A stretch of DNA of 64,000 bases from JBFWMG01 sp050251715 (GCA_050251715.1 JBFWMG010000003.1:171479-235478); one strand, 5' to 3'. Counted from the first letter of the stretch, positions 8,234 through 17,248 are shown. The notes: a model not told the origin generated them from the letters alone. Numbers and translations are program-made.

Positions 8234-9486
8234 GGCCGCTTCACGCTCCGGCGTCCCGCCTCTTCCGTGGTCGAACCGCCGGGCAGGGTGAGTTGGGTGG
8301 CCACCTTGTCGCCCTCGGCCAGTCCGGACACCACCTCGGTACGCTCCAGGCCGCGCAGGCCAAGGGCCGGATCGGCGCGCCGCACCCCGCCAAAGGCCTC
8401 CTCCACAAAGACCGTCTGCTTGCCGTTCACCCATTTGAGCGCGGCGTTGGGCAGGGTGAGCACACCCTTTTTCACGGCCACCTCGATGCGGCATTGGGTG
8501 GTCATTTCGGGGCGCAACAGGGCGGCCTGCTCGGGTGTGACCTGGACCAGGGCGCGGTAATACACGATATTGTCGCGGATTTCGGGCTGGGGATAGATGG
8601 TCGCGATGCCGCTGGCGAACCGCTTGTCCGCATAGGCGTCCACGGAAAAGGAGACCGGCATGCCGGGCCGCACCTGGCCCACATCGGTTTCGTCCACGTA
8701 TATCCACATTTCCAGGCGGCTGGGGTCGATAACCGTGACCAGGTTGGCCACCTGCAAACCCGCGACCACGGTTTCGCCTTCCTGGGCCGTGACGTCGCTG
8801 ACCACGCCGCTTATGGGGCTGACGATCTGGGTGTAGGTAAGGCGGATGGCGATGGCGTCGAGCCGTGCCTCGGCCTCCTCCACGGCGCGGCGCGCCTCGT
8901 CCACGGACCGGGCCGCCTCGGCCCGCAGCCGCTCCAGCGTGGCCTTGCGCGCGGCCACCACCTTGCGGGCCACGGCGGCGTCCTGGCGGGTGCTGTCCAG
9001 GTCGTCCTGGGACGTCTGCTTGGCCTTGGCAAGCTGGGTCTTGCGCACCAGGGATTTGTCCGCATATTCCGCCTTGGCCTCGGCCTCTTCCAGCTGGGCC
9101 TCGGCCTCGCGCACCTGGAGCGGCCCCACCTGCTCGGCCCGGAAGAGGGTCGCGCGCAGCCGGGCCAGGGCGGCCTGGGCCTCGCGCTCCTCGGTGCGCA
9201 TCTCCCGGTCGTCGATGGCCGCCACCACCTGCCCGGCGGCCACGGGGTCGCCCACCCGCACGGACATGCGGGTGATGCGGCCCGTGGCGCGCGCGCCGAT
9301 GCTCACCGCCGCGCCCACCTGGGCCTTGATGATGCCGGTGGCTTCGAGCATTTCCCGCACGTCGCCCCGTTCCACCGGGGCGGTCTGGAGGATGCGCGGC
9401 TCGCCCGAGCCGTTGCCGGGGCGCATGAACCACGCCGCCGCGCCGAGAACCACCACCAATCCAAAGAGGAACCATTTCTTTTTCAT
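8230..9486 (-). CDS. HlyD/MacA-type periplasmic membrane fusion protein
   Basis: 418 aa. It begins MKKKWFLFGLVVVLGAAAWFM, an uncleaved signal anchor, followed by a lipoyl-type half motif (IGARATGRITRMSVRVGDPVAAGQVVA), a long alpha-helical hairpin rich in Glu/Ala/Arg (roughly residues 95-200), the second lipoyl half (VSPISGVVSDVTAQEGETVV) and a beta-barrel region. It would bridge the MacB-like permease to an outer-membrane channel. No TolC-like gene is in this window. The start codon was chosen at the signal anchor; a longer frame upstream runs into the repeat-containing leader. Confidence 0.88.
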   Translation of the reverse strand: MKKKWFLFGLVVVLGAAAWFMRPGNGSGEPRILQTAPVERGDVREMLEATGIIKAQVGAAVSIGARATGRITRMSVRVGDPVAAGQVVAAIDDREMRTEEREAQAALARLRATLFRAEQVGPLQVREAEAQLEEAEAKAEYADKSLVRKTQLAKAKQTSQDDLDSTRQDAAVARKVVAARKATLERLRAEAARSVDEARRAVEEAEARLDAIAIRLTYTQIVSPISGVVSDVTAQEGETVVAGLQVANLVTVIDPSRLEMWIYVDETDVGQVRPGMPVSFSVDAYADKRFASGIATIYPQPEIRDNIVYYRALVQVTPEQAALLRPEMTTQCRIEVAVKKGVLTLPNAALKWVNGKQTVFVEEAFGGVRRADPALGLRGLERTEVVSGLAEGDKVATQLTLPGGSTTEEAGRRSVKRP

Positions 9487-9616
9487 GCATGCATCCTGTG
9501 GGAATGGCAGACCTGACGCGAGGGTACGCAAGGCCGCGCCAACCCGCAAGAGGCTTTGCGGCGCGCGCGTGCCGCGTTTCCACGCGCAAAAGAAAAGGCG
9601 GATCCGAAGGAAAGCC

Positions 9617-9698
9617 CCGGGGGAAGGAGAGAGGAAAGGGAAAACCCCTTTTTCCAAGCATAAAAAGGGGTTTTCCCTTTCCTCTCTCCTTCCCCCGG
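9617..9698. repeat. Perfect 37-bp inverted repeat in the 467-base gap upstream of the efflux operon
   Basis: Two arms of 37 bases (9617-9653 and 9662-9698) are exactly complementary around an 8-base loop. Each arm is a purine or pyrimidine tract ending in a run of five T or A. It is far longer than an ordinary terminator and could act as a bidirectional terminator, a recombination scar or a transcribed hairpin. The bases just after it (to about 9726) repeat the pyrimidine pattern imperfectly. I see no gene in 9487-9953. Confidence 0.9.
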
Positions 9699-9918
9699 AC
9701 CCCCATCCTCTCTCCTATCTCTTTCCCCAAAAACTGCTGGCTGGGGAGATGGATACGGTTGGGAGAAACGCGGTCCCACGGGGGGTGTCCTCGTTGTCTG
9801 CGGGCGAGGACATGGAGGGTCGTTCACTCGACGCCGTGAGCCGCAGGGCTTTGAGAAAGAAACAGCAGCGATAAATGGCGGTTTGTCAGCGGCCTGCCAT
9901 ATTGGAGTCAACAAGCTG

Positions 9919-9940
9919 AGGCGGGCCCGAAGGCCCGCCT
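9919..9940 (-). terminator. Hairpin terminator after the AOR gene
   Basis: A 9-bp perfect stem (AGGCGGGCC / GGCCCGCCT) with a four-base loop lies 14 bases past the AOR stop codon. There is no strong T run after it, so its termination strength is uncertain. Confidence 0.5.
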
Positions 9941-9953
9941 GATGATCGGGGAA

Positions 9954-11702
9954 CTAGACCTCCGACGCCTTTTTCAGGCCCGAGGAGAATGCCTTGCACA
10001 GGCTGTCCAGATAAGCCGGATCCACCTTGCCCTTCCAGGTCTCCACTTCCAGATACCGCTTGGGAATTATCACCTTGTCCGGGTCGAAGCCGGTCTTGTA
10101 CTTGAGCTGCATGCGCTTGCCGCGCACCGTGTACGAGGCCGCGTCCAGGTTGTCGGCCACGTCCCGCATGCCCAGCGAGGCCAGCGCCTCGCGCAGCCTG
10201 TCCGGGGTGTAGGCGCTGCGTGCGAACAGGCAGGAGACCATGCAGCACAACTGCACCCGCGTGACCTCGTCGTCCAGCAGGAATTTGACGGTCTTCTCGA
10301 TGTTGTCGTCCTGGTTCTTCTGGTCATAGGTGTACGCCCCGCAGTCCAGGTGGGAGTGGCGGAAGCTGTGGGCCTCGGCCGCATAGAAGGCCGAACCCGT
10401 GGCGTAGCCCGCCATTTCCTGGCCCAGCACGCAGGCGAAATCCGCGCCGCCATAGACGGCCGCGGCCTTGAGCGTGCCGCTTGCCAGCACGCGGTAGAAG
10501 TCGTTGGGCATCTCTCCCAGGTGGCGCGCGGCGGTCAGATAGCCGTGCACGTTGCCAAAGGCGAGGGGGGTGAGGGTCTCCTTTTCGCTGATGAGCCCCT
10601 TTTCCATGGCCTCGGTGGCCCAGGCCAGGGCCACGCCCGCGCTCATCACGTCCAGCCCCACCTTTTCGGTCTCGTCCAGCAGCGCCAGCACGTCCGAGGC
10701 GTTGGTCAGGCCCACCATGGAGCCCTCGGCAAAGATGGACTCGTAGTCGTAGTTCACCTGGCGGTAGAGGAACTCGTGGTCCTTGGCGAACTGGTGGCGG
10801 AGCAGGCCGATGTGGATGCAGCCCACGGGACAGCCCGCGCAGGCGGTCTGGCGCAGCAAAAGCTGCTCGGCAAAGGTCTCGCCCGTGATGCCGCCGATGC
10901 CCGGATCCGTGGTGGCCTGCAGGTTGCGCCAGGGCAGGGACTTGATCTCGTTGAGCGGGATCAGGTTCGAGGGCGTGCCCAGGTCGTGGTACTTGCGCAT
11001 CATGTCCGTGTCGGTCAGGAGCTTGTAGACCTCTTTGTACAGGGCGGGATATTCCTTGCCCTTGGGCAGGACAAAGTTGCCGTCGCCGTTGACCGAGATG
11101 GCCTTGAGGTTCTTGGCGCCCATGACCGCGCCCGAACCCAGGCGGCCAAAGTGGCGGTAGGTGTCCACGTTGATGCAGGCAAAGGCGGAGAGGTTTTCGC
11201 CCGCCGGGCCGATGCGCATGATGGAGCGGTGGCCTGCGGCGGATTTGCGGCCCAGCCGGCGCAGCAGCTTGCCCGTGGCGAACACGTCATGGCCCTTGAG
11301 GTAGTGCACGTCGTAGACGTCGAGGCGTTTCGTGCCCGTGGCGAGCACGGACAGGCTTTTGGCGCGCCCGGTAATCATGAGCGCGTCATACCCGGCGAAG
11401 CGGAGCGAAAGCGCCAGCCTGCCGCCCGCGTGGCTTTCGGTATATTGGTTGTTGTAGGGCGACTTGAAGCCGCACACGGTCTTGCTCATGAGCGGGAAAT
11501 AGCCCGACAGCGGGCCAATGGCGAAGATGAGGGGCTGGACCGGGTCGCTCCAGTCGGCGTTCATGTCGCCAAACGCCTCGAACAGGGCGGCGGCCAGGCC
11601 GCTGCCGCCCAGCACCTCGGCCTTGACGCCGAAATCGAGGGCGCGGCCCTTGCTGGTGGCCAGATCCACATGCAGGACGCGGAAGGTTTCGTTATTAGGC
11701 AT
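9954..11702 (-). CDS. Aldehyde:ferredoxin oxidoreductase-family tungstoenzyme
   Basis: 582 aa, close to the usual AOR length. The N-terminal domain contains the tungstopterin-binding region (KGRALDFGVKAEVLGGSGLAAALF; GRLGSGAVMGAKNLKAI). The [4Fe-4S] ligands are seen as C288-x2-C291-x3-C295 in TACAGCPVGC, with a likely fourth Cys in the LCCMVSC region. The family oxidises aldehydes to acids with ferredoxin, but related proteins (YdhV, BamB) have other substrates. The adjacent polyferredoxin overlaps by eight bases, matching two-subunit AorAB/YdhVY-type enzymes. The ATG follows an AGGAGGTG site. Confidence 0.85.
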   Translation of the reverse strand: MPNNETFRVLHVDLATSKGRALDFGVKAEVLGGSGLAAALFEAFGDMNADWSDPVQPLIFAIGPLSGYFPLMSKTVCGFKSPYNNQYTESHAGGRLALSLRFAGYDALMITGRAKSLSVLATGTKRLDVYDVHYLKGHDVFATGKLLRRLGRKSAAGHRSIMRIGPAGENLSAFACINVDTYRHFGRLGSGAVMGAKNLKAISVNGDGNFVLPKGKEYPALYKEVYKLLTDTDMMRKYHDLGTPSNLIPLNEIKSLPWRNLQATTDPGIGGITGETFAEQLLLRQTACAGCPVGCIHIGLLRHQFAKDHEFLYRQVNYDYESIFAEGSMVGLTNASDVLALLDETEKVGLDVMSAGVALAWATEAMEKGLISEKETLTPLAFGNVHGYLTAARHLGEMPNDFYRVLASGTLKAAAVYGGADFACVLGQEMAGYATGSAFYAAEAHSFRHSHLDCGAYTYDQKNQDDNIEKTVKFLLDDEVTRVQLCCMVSCLFARSAYTPDRLREALASLGMRDVADNLDAASYTVRGKRMQLKYKTGFDPDKVIIPKRYLEVETWKGKVDPAYLDSLCKAFSSGLKKASEV

Positions 11703-12171
11703 GGTTCACCTCCTCGGCGTCCGTCACGTCCCCGGTGTCCTCGTCGTCCGCCGCGCTCTTGTCGCGGCCAGGGGGCGGGGCAAGCTCCAGGCAGTCCTGC
11801 GGGCAAAAGGCCACGCAACGGCCACAGTGGATGCAGACATGGGGCGTGCCGTCTTCCGGGGCGATGTAGATGGCGTCCACCGGGCAGACCTGGGCGCATT
11901 TGCCGCAGCGTATGCAGATGGACCTGTCCACCTTCACGCCGCCGCCCGGACGTTGGGTCAGACATTGGGAGGGACATACCGCCACACAGGGCGCGGGGTC
12001 GCAGGCCACGCATATGCGCGCCTCGAATCCGGTGCTCACGCCGCCGGCGGAACTGATGCGGATGCCCGACGTGTTCCAGGACAGTGTCTTGTGGACCAGC
12101 CTGGCGCAGGCCAGTGAGCAGGAATAGCAGCCGATGCACTGTTCCATCCTGTTTGCGCGTAAAATTTTCAT
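11695..12171 (-). CDS. Polyferredoxin subunit paired with the AOR enzyme
   Basis: 158 aa with 16 cysteines arranged for four [4Fe-4S] clusters: C12-x2-C15-x2-C18-x3-C22, the CVACDPAPCVAVC group, CIRCGKCAQVCP and CIHCGRCVAFCP. No twin-arginine signal is seen, so a cytoplasmic electron-transfer subunit is likely. It resembles YdhY/AorA-type partners and would wire the AOR active site to ferredoxin or a quinone reductase. The C-terminus is an acidic tail. An AAGGAGC site precedes the start. Confidence 0.82.
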   Translation of the reverse strand: MKILRANRMEQCIGCYSCSLACARLVHKTLSWNTSGIRISSAGGVSTGFEARICVACDPAPCVAVCPSQCLTQRPGGGVKVDRSICIRCGKCAQVCPVDAIYIAPEDGTPHVCIHCGRCVAFCPQDCLELAPPPGRDKSAADDEDTGDVTDAEEVNHA

Positions 12172-12238
12172 ATCCGGTGCTCCTTGGTTCAGAACGCGCG
12201 TGGCCCCCCCATTGGCGCCAGCGATTTCTTCCTATTCT

Positions 12239-13615
12239 CTACTGCAATTGTTTGATCCATTGTGTCAATGGGGTTTCCATGAGGTCGCGGATCGCCTGGA
12301 GGCGTTCCTCGCTTTCCGCCTCGAACCGGAGCACGAGCACGGGTTGGGTGTTGGAGGCGCGGATGAGCCCCCAGCCATCGGCAAAGGTGGCCCGCACGCC
12401 GTCCACCTCGCTTGTGTCGCAGCGTTCGCGGAAATAGGCCTGGGCCTTGGCCACCACCTGGAATTTGATGGCGTCCGGGCAATGGATGTGCAGCTCAGGG
12501 GTGCTGTATGTTTGGGGCCAGTCGGCCAGCATGGCGGACACGGGCGTGTGCGGCGCGTGCGCCACCAGCTCCACGAACCGGGCCGCCGCGTACAGGGCGT
12601 CGTCAAACCCGAAGAAGCGGTCCGCGAAGAACATGTGGCCGGACAGTTCGCCCGCAAGCTTGGCGCCGGTTTCGATCATGCGCGCCTTCATCACGGAATG
12701 GCCTGTCACGCCCATGAGCGGCGCGCCGCCGTGCGCCGCGATGTCGGCAAAGAGGCGGTGGGTGCATTTCACGTCGCCAATGACCGTGGCGCCGGGGTGG
12801 TCGCGCAGCATGTCGCGGGCAAACAGCGCCAGCACCTGGTCGCCCCAGACCATGGCGCCTTTTTCGTCCACCACGCCCACACGGTCCGCGTCGCCGTCCA
12901 GGGCCAGGCCGCAGTCGGCCCCCTCGCGCACCACGGCGGCCTTCAGGTCGGCCATGTTCGCCTCTATGAGCGGGTCGGGGTGGTGGTTGGGGAACGAACC
13001 GTCCGCGTCGCAATACAGGGGGATCACCTCCGCGCCCATGCGGCGCAGCAGCGCCTCGCACAATGCGCCGCCGCTGCCGTTGCCGCCGTCCAGCACCACG
13101 CGCACCGTGCGCCCGGCGGGGACGGGTTTCAGGCGCGCCGCCAGTTCGTCCAGGTAGGACGGGGCGATGTCCAGGTCGCAGACCACGCCGTTGCCTGTGG
13201 GAAACGCGCCTGCGGCCATGATGCGGTAGATGCGCTGGATTTCTTCGGTATGGATGGTGGTGGGACCGGCCCAGATCTTGAATCCGTTGTATGCCGAAGG
13301 GTTGTGGCTGGCGGTTATCATGACGCCCGCGCTGCGGCGCAGGTGCTTGACCGCGAAATACAGGGCCGGGGTGGGCACATGGCCGATGCGGGTCACATCC
13401 ACGCCCGTGGCGGCCAATCCGGCGGCCAGGCTGTTCTGATAGCCGGGAGAACTGTGCCTGCAATCGTGGCCCACGACCGCCGCGGCAAAGCCGCGTTCCA
13501 GGAAATAGGCGCCGCAGGCGCGGCCAAGGGTTTCCACCCATTCGGGATCAAAATCGCTGTCCACCACGCCCCGGATGTCATAGGCGCGAAATATGTTCTG
13601 TACGACCGGTTTCAT
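12239..13615 (-). CDS. Phosphomannomutase/phosphoglucomutase
   Basis: 458-aa alpha-D-phosphohexomutase of the AlgC/ManB type, which interconverts hexose 1- and 6-phosphates for nucleotide-sugar synthesis. The phosphoserine loop TASHNP places the catalytic serine at residue 103. The metal loop DGDADR spans 240-245, the sugar-binding GELSGH is present, and RASNTQPVLVLRFEA is the C-terminal phosphate-binding region. It lies 67 bases upstream of the polyferredoxin in the same direction, but a functional link is not obvious. It diverges from hflK. Confidence 0.92.
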   Translation of the reverse strand: MKPVVQNIFRAYDIRGVVDSDFDPEWVETLGRACGAYFLERGFAAAVVGHDCRHSSPGYQNSLAAGLAATGVDVTRIGHVPTPALYFAVKHLRRSAGVMITASHNPSAYNGFKIWAGPTTIHTEEIQRIYRIMAAGAFPTGNGVVCDLDIAPSYLDELAARLKPVPAGRTVRVVLDGGNGSGGALCEALLRRMGAEVIPLYCDADGSFPNHHPDPLIEANMADLKAAVVREGADCGLALDGDADRVGVVDEKGAMVWGDQVLALFARDMLRDHPGATVIGDVKCTHRLFADIAAHGGAPLMGVTGHSVMKARMIETGAKLAGELSGHMFFADRFFGFDDALYAAARFVELVAHAPHTPVSAMLADWPQTYSTPELHIHCPDAIKFQVVAKAQAYFRERCDTSEVDGVRATFADGWGLIRASNTQPVLVLRFEAESEERLQAIRDLMETPLTQWIKQLQ

Positions 13616-13729
13616 CTGGCGTCCTTATCTGATATGTTGGTTTCTTGTCATGAGGTGTCTTGTTTGCAACCGCTTGGTTGCCTTGCGTGTCTTGACCTGG
13701 GAGGGCACATCGCCTATGCCGGAGACATT

Positions 13730-14842
13730 ATGAATTGGGATTGGGACAAACTCCAGGAAAAAAGGAAAGGGATGCCGTTCAGTTCGCCGAGCGGCCCGCA
13801 GTTCGACAATGTATCGGACCTGATGCAGCGCTTCCGGAACTCTCGGTTTCCGGGCGGCAAGGCCGTTATCCTACTCGTCGTCCTGGTCTGGCTCGCGTCA
13901 GGCATCTACATCATCAAACCGGACGAAGTGGGCGTTGTGCTGCGCTTCGGCGCGTTCGACCGCATTACCGAAGCGGGTCCGCATTACCATTTTCCCTTTC
14001 CATTGGAAAGGGTTGAAATCCCCAAGGTGACGCAGATCCGCCGCATTGAGGTGGGGCTGCGCAGCCTTGGGCATGAGAGCAACTTCCAGCAAGGGCAGTT
14101 CCGCATCGTGCCCGAAGAGTCGCTCATGCTCACGGGCGACGAAAACATCGTGGACGTGCAGTTCATCGTGCAATACCAGATCAAGGATCCGGTCCAGTAT
14201 CTGTTCTCGGTCAAGGACCAGGCGGAAACAGTGAAAAAAGCCGCCGAGGCCGCCATGCGAGAGGTGATCGGCTACAACAAGATCGACTCCGCCCTGACCA
14301 CGGGGAAAAACGAAATCCAGAACCAGGCCCGCCAGTTGATGCAGGATATCCTGGATCGCTACAACGCCGGGTTGCGCGTGGTCGCCGTGCAGTTGCAGGA
14401 TGTGCAGCCGCCCAAGGAGGTCGTGGACGCGTTCAAGGACGTGGCCAGCGCCCGCGAGGACCGCAGCCGCTTCATCAACGAGGCCGAGGCGTACCAAAAC
14501 GATTTGCTGCCCAAGACCAGAGGCCTTGCCGCGCGCTACGTCAACGAGGCCGAGGCGTACAAGGAAAGCGTGGTGCGCAGGGCCACAGGCGAAGCGTCGC
14601 GCTTTTTGGCCGTGCTCAAGGAATACAACAAGGCCAAGGATGTGACACGCGAGCGTCTGTACATCGAAACCATGGAAGCGCTTCTGGCCAACCCCAACAT
14701 GGAAAAGGTGCTGCTCTCCGGCGACGTGAACAAAAAGGTCGTGCCCTATCTGCCGCTTGAGACGTTGCGCAAGCCGCAGGACCAGGCCCCTGAGCCGGGG
14801 ACCATCCAGGAACAGCTCGATATGAAGCGGGGGCGGAAATAA
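13730..14842 (+). CDS. hflK: FtsH protease modulator HflK
   Basis: 370-aa SPFH/band-7 membrane protein. A short Gly-poor cytoplasmic N-terminus is followed by one membrane segment (AVILLVVLVWLASGIYII), then the stomatin domain with PDEVGVVLRFGAF and PGPHYH-like HYHFPFPLERVE. A coiled-coil region with INEAEAYQNDLLPKTRG follows. It forms with HflC a large periplasmic cage around FtsH. The ATG follows GGAGACATT and begins MNWDWDKLQEKR, typical of HflK. The stop overlaps the hflC start (TAATG). Confidence 0.93.
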   Translation: MNWDWDKLQEKRKGMPFSSPSGPQFDNVSDLMQRFRNSRFPGGKAVILLVVLVWLASGIYIIKPDEVGVVLRFGAFDRITEAGPHYHFPFPLERVEIPKVTQIRRIEVGLRSLGHESNFQQGQFRIVPEESLMLTGDENIVDVQFIVQYQIKDPVQYLFSVKDQAETVKKAAEAAMREVIGYNKIDSALTTGKNEIQNQARQLMQDILDRYNAGLRVVAVQLQDVQPPKEVVDAFKDVASAREDRSRFINEAEAYQNDLLPKTRGLAARYVNEAEAYKESVVRRATGEASRFLAVLKEYNKAKDVTRERLYIETMEALLANPNMEKVLLSGDVNKKVVPYLPLETLRKPQDQAPEPGTIQEQLDMKRGRK

Positions 14843-15690
14843 TGCATATGAAACGATTGCTCCTGTTCTTTGTCCTGTTCTTGGCGATTGTTGGGGCGAT
14901 GGATGTCTTCTATACCGTGCATCAGACCCAGCAGGCCATTGTGCTGCAATTGGGCAAGCCCGTGGGCGGCCCCTATGGGCCGGGCCTGCACTTCAAGCTC
15001 CCTCTGGTGCAGAATGTGGAGTATTTCGACAGCCGCATCCTGGAATACGATGCCCAGCCCGCAGAGATCCTGACCAGCGACAAGAAGACCCTGGTGCTCG
15101 ACAACTTCTCCAAATGGCGCATCGCCGACCCGCTCAAGTTCTACCAGAACGTGCGCACCATTCCGGGCGCCCAGGCGCGGCTTGACGACATCATCTACGC
15201 CCAGCTGCGCGTGGCCTTGGGCCGCTACAACCTGACGGAAACCGTGTCCACCAAGCGGACCGAAATCATGGAGCAGGTGACCCGCCTCTCGTCGGAGCAG
15301 GTCAAGGAGTTCGGCATCGAGGTCATCGACGTGCGCATCAAGCGCACGGACCTGCCGCCCGAAAACGAGCGGGCGATCTTTGGCCGCATGCGCGCCGAAC
15401 GTGAGCGCCAGGCCAAGCAATACCGGTCCGAAGGGCAGGAGGAATCGGCCAAGATCAAATCCATGGCCGACCGCGAAAAAACGGTCATCCTGGCCGAGGC
15501 CAAGCGGCAGTCCGAAGTCATCCGGGGCGAAGGCGATGGCGAGGCGACCCGCATCTATGCCGCCGCGCTCAATCAATCGCCGGAGTTCTATGCCTTCAAA
15601 CGCAGCCTGGAGGCGTATACCAAGAGCTTCCAGGATAATACACGTCTTGTGCTGACGCCGGACAGCCGGTTTTTCCGCTTCATGCAATAA
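14842..15690 (+). CDS. hflC: FtsH protease modulator HflC
   Basis: 282-aa SPFH protein, the partner of HflK. It has an N-terminal membrane segment (LLLFFVLFLAIVGAMDVFYTV), a band-7 domain with QQAIVLQLGKPVGGPYGPGLHFKLP, and the HflC signature FGIEVIDVRIKRTDLPPENE. Its length is slightly below E. coli HflC. It is translationally coupled to hflK by a one-base overlap. Confidence 0.93.
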   Translation: MHMKRLLLFFVLFLAIVGAMDVFYTVHQTQQAIVLQLGKPVGGPYGPGLHFKLPLVQNVEYFDSRILEYDAQPAEILTSDKKTLVLDNFSKWRIADPLKFYQNVRTIPGAQARLDDIIYAQLRVALGRYNLTETVSTKRTEIMEQVTRLSSEQVKEFGIEVIDVRIKRTDLPPENERAIFGRMRAERERQAKQYRSEGQEESAKIKSMADREKTVILAEAKRQSEVIRGEGDGEATRIYAAALNQSPEFYAFKRSLEAYTKSFQDNTRLVLTPDSRFFRFMQ

Positions 15691-15694
15691 GTGT

Positions 15695-15727
15695 CGCGCG
15701 GCCCTCTTTGTGGGGGCCGCGCGCTTT
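15695..15727 (+). terminator. Intrinsic terminator after hflC
   Basis: A 10-bp perfect stem (CGCGCGGCCC / GGGCCGCGCG) with a nine-base loop begins five bases after the hflC stop and is followed by CTTTCAT. The T tract is short but position and stem fit. Confidence 0.6.
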
Positions 15728-15945
15728 CATGCCGCCCGCGCGGGAGCCCTTTCCCTCGTTTCCAATGACACGCATAATTTTGTCGGGGCAAGGCCCGCTT
15801 CCGTGGGCACAGGCATCCGGCCCGCATGATCGCCTTGGCTCGCCACGTCGCCGGTGGCCGGGGCTTCGAGCGGTATCTTCCTCTGTCCGTCGCCACCCGG
15901 TAACCGCGCGCTTCATCTGTACGACCGTTTCTATATCCGGAGCGT

Positions 15946-15990
15946 ACAAGTGTAACATGTTACACTTGTGTTGCGGGACGAAAGTGTAAC
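15946..15990. promoter_or_regulatory. Perfect 24-bp palindrome plus a third half-site: candidate operator
   Basis: Bases 15946-15969 are a perfect palindrome with half-sites AAGTGTAAC facing each other across a two-base centre. The same nine bases recur in direct orientation at 15982-15990. Three matching half-sites within 45 bases look like a cooperative repressor site. The nearest downstream gene is the S24 repressor-like regulator about 560 bases away; hflKC ends 255 bases upstream. I do not recognise the operator class. Confidence 0.6.
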
Positions 15991-16048
15991 AACGGGGAGG
16001 AGAATCAGCTCCCGTGAGTGCTTCTCTTCCCGAATGGTATGTAATCAA

Positions 16049-16077
16049 TTGAAAAACAAAGAAAATAAAATTATAGT
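16049..16077 (+). promoter_or_regulatory. Sigma-70-like promoter in the 856-base gap before the S24 regulator
   Basis: TTGAAA and TATAGT are separated by 17 bases inside a strikingly AT-rich patch (about 16030-16105) of an otherwise GC-rich genome. A weaker second candidate (TTGTAT-16-TATTAT) lies at 16195-16222. Transcription from either would give a long leader of over 300 bases before the regulator start. I find no convincing ORF in that leader, so a small RNA or a long 5' UTR is possible. Confidence 0.45.
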
Positions 16078-16546
16078 ACAATGCTATTCGCTGGCATGGT
16101 TATTGATTAGTGCATGCGAGAAGCTGATGGGCGCGCGGGGCGACACAGGGGCTTGCAGAGCGGATGGCGTGTTGAGACGGTATGCAGTCCCTGGTTGTAT
16201 TTATCGGAGGATAAGGTATTATTAACGTGTGGCCTTGCATCGAATCTGCCTTGGCACGTGTTCTTCAGCCCGCGTTTTTTTTTGGAGGTACTGGTCATGT
16301 GTGCAGTCGGGCGGCGGTGCAGGGGGCGCAAGGCCGCGTCAGGGATTCGCATCCGGACGAGGGCGTGACGCCATGGGCACAAGGGCTTGACTAGCGTTGT
16401 ATTTCAGACAAATATTTGTCGCGAAAGGGTCGGCAGGGTAGCGTTTGATGGCCCGATATTTCGCGGCTGTACATACACCAAACAAGACCAGACGGCGGGC
16501 CGAGGGGCGATCGGCCAAGCCAATGCTGCAACACGGGAGAAAGACA

Positions 16547-17248
16547 GTGAGTATTAATTTTAATGAAGTCTTTGAGCGGATCAAGCAGGCAACCAATACG
16601 CGGACGCAGGTTGAACTTGCTGAGGTGCTGGATATTCGTCAGTCCAGCATATCCGATGCAAAGCGCCGTAATTCCGTACCGTCCGACTGGTATATGAAGC
16701 TGTTCGAAAAATTCGGTCTGAACCCGGATTGGCTCAAACGTGCGGTCGGTCCCCGCTATCTGCGGTCGCCCGAAGGCGAATACAAGCCTTTTGACGTGCC
16801 GGAGACAGGCGAGTTGTTCGAGGATCAGGCGCGCTATGGGGATCCGGCCACAACGGGCATCATCGTGACCGTGTACTCCATGCAGTGCAAGGGCTCCGAT
16901 GCCGACGGCTGGACGCCCAAGCCGGAAAGCAAGTTGAGCATCCCCCTGACGCATCAGCGGGCCGGCTTGCTGGTGCTGCACATGGACTCCTCAAGCATGG
17001 AGCCGTTCATCCGCCGCGGGGCGCTGGTGGGCATTGACCGCGAGCAGACCAACATCGTGACCGGAGAGCTGTACGGTGTGTACGTGCCCTACGAGGGACT
17101 GACCGTGAAGCGGGTCTTCCTGGACGCCGAGAACAACCGATTCCTCTTGCGCTCCGAGGCGAGCGGGCATCCCGACCAGCATCTGGCCGTTGAAAAATAC
17201 GAAGGCCGCATCGTGGGCCGGGTTTCCTGGGTGTTGCAGGATCTGTAG
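16547..17248 (+). CDS. Phage CI-repressor-like transcriptional regulator with S24 peptidase domain
   Basis: 233 aa from a GTG start preceded by GGGAGA at seven bases; an in-frame ATG (16523) and a longer frame exist upstream. Residues 1-70 form a helix-turn-helix of the bacteriophage CI type (VFERIKQATNTRTQVELAEVLDIRQSSISDAKRR). The C-terminal half is an S24/LexA-like signal-peptidase fold with the serine in MDSSSMEPFIRRGALVGID and the lysine in LTVKRVFLD. Such proteins repress target genes and some self-cleave when RecA is activated. There are no phage genes next to it, so it may be a domesticated regulator. Confidence 0.82.
   Translation: MSINFNEVFERIKQATNTRTQVELAEVLDIRQSSISDAKRRNSVPSDWYMKLFEKFGLNPDWLKRAVGPRYLRSPEGEYKPFDVPETGELFEDQARYGDPATTGIIVTVYSMQCKGSDADGWTPKPESKLSIPLTHQRAGLLVLHMDSSSMEPFIRRGALVGIDREQTNIVTGELYGVYVPYEGLTVKRVFLDAENNRFLLRSEASGHPDQHLAVEKYEGRIVGRVSWVLQDL

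Noticed and set aside
15968..16368. Short plus-strand frames in the leader of the S24 regulator
   Set aside because: No ribosome sites, no recognisable domains and poor composition; kept as possible non-coding leader.
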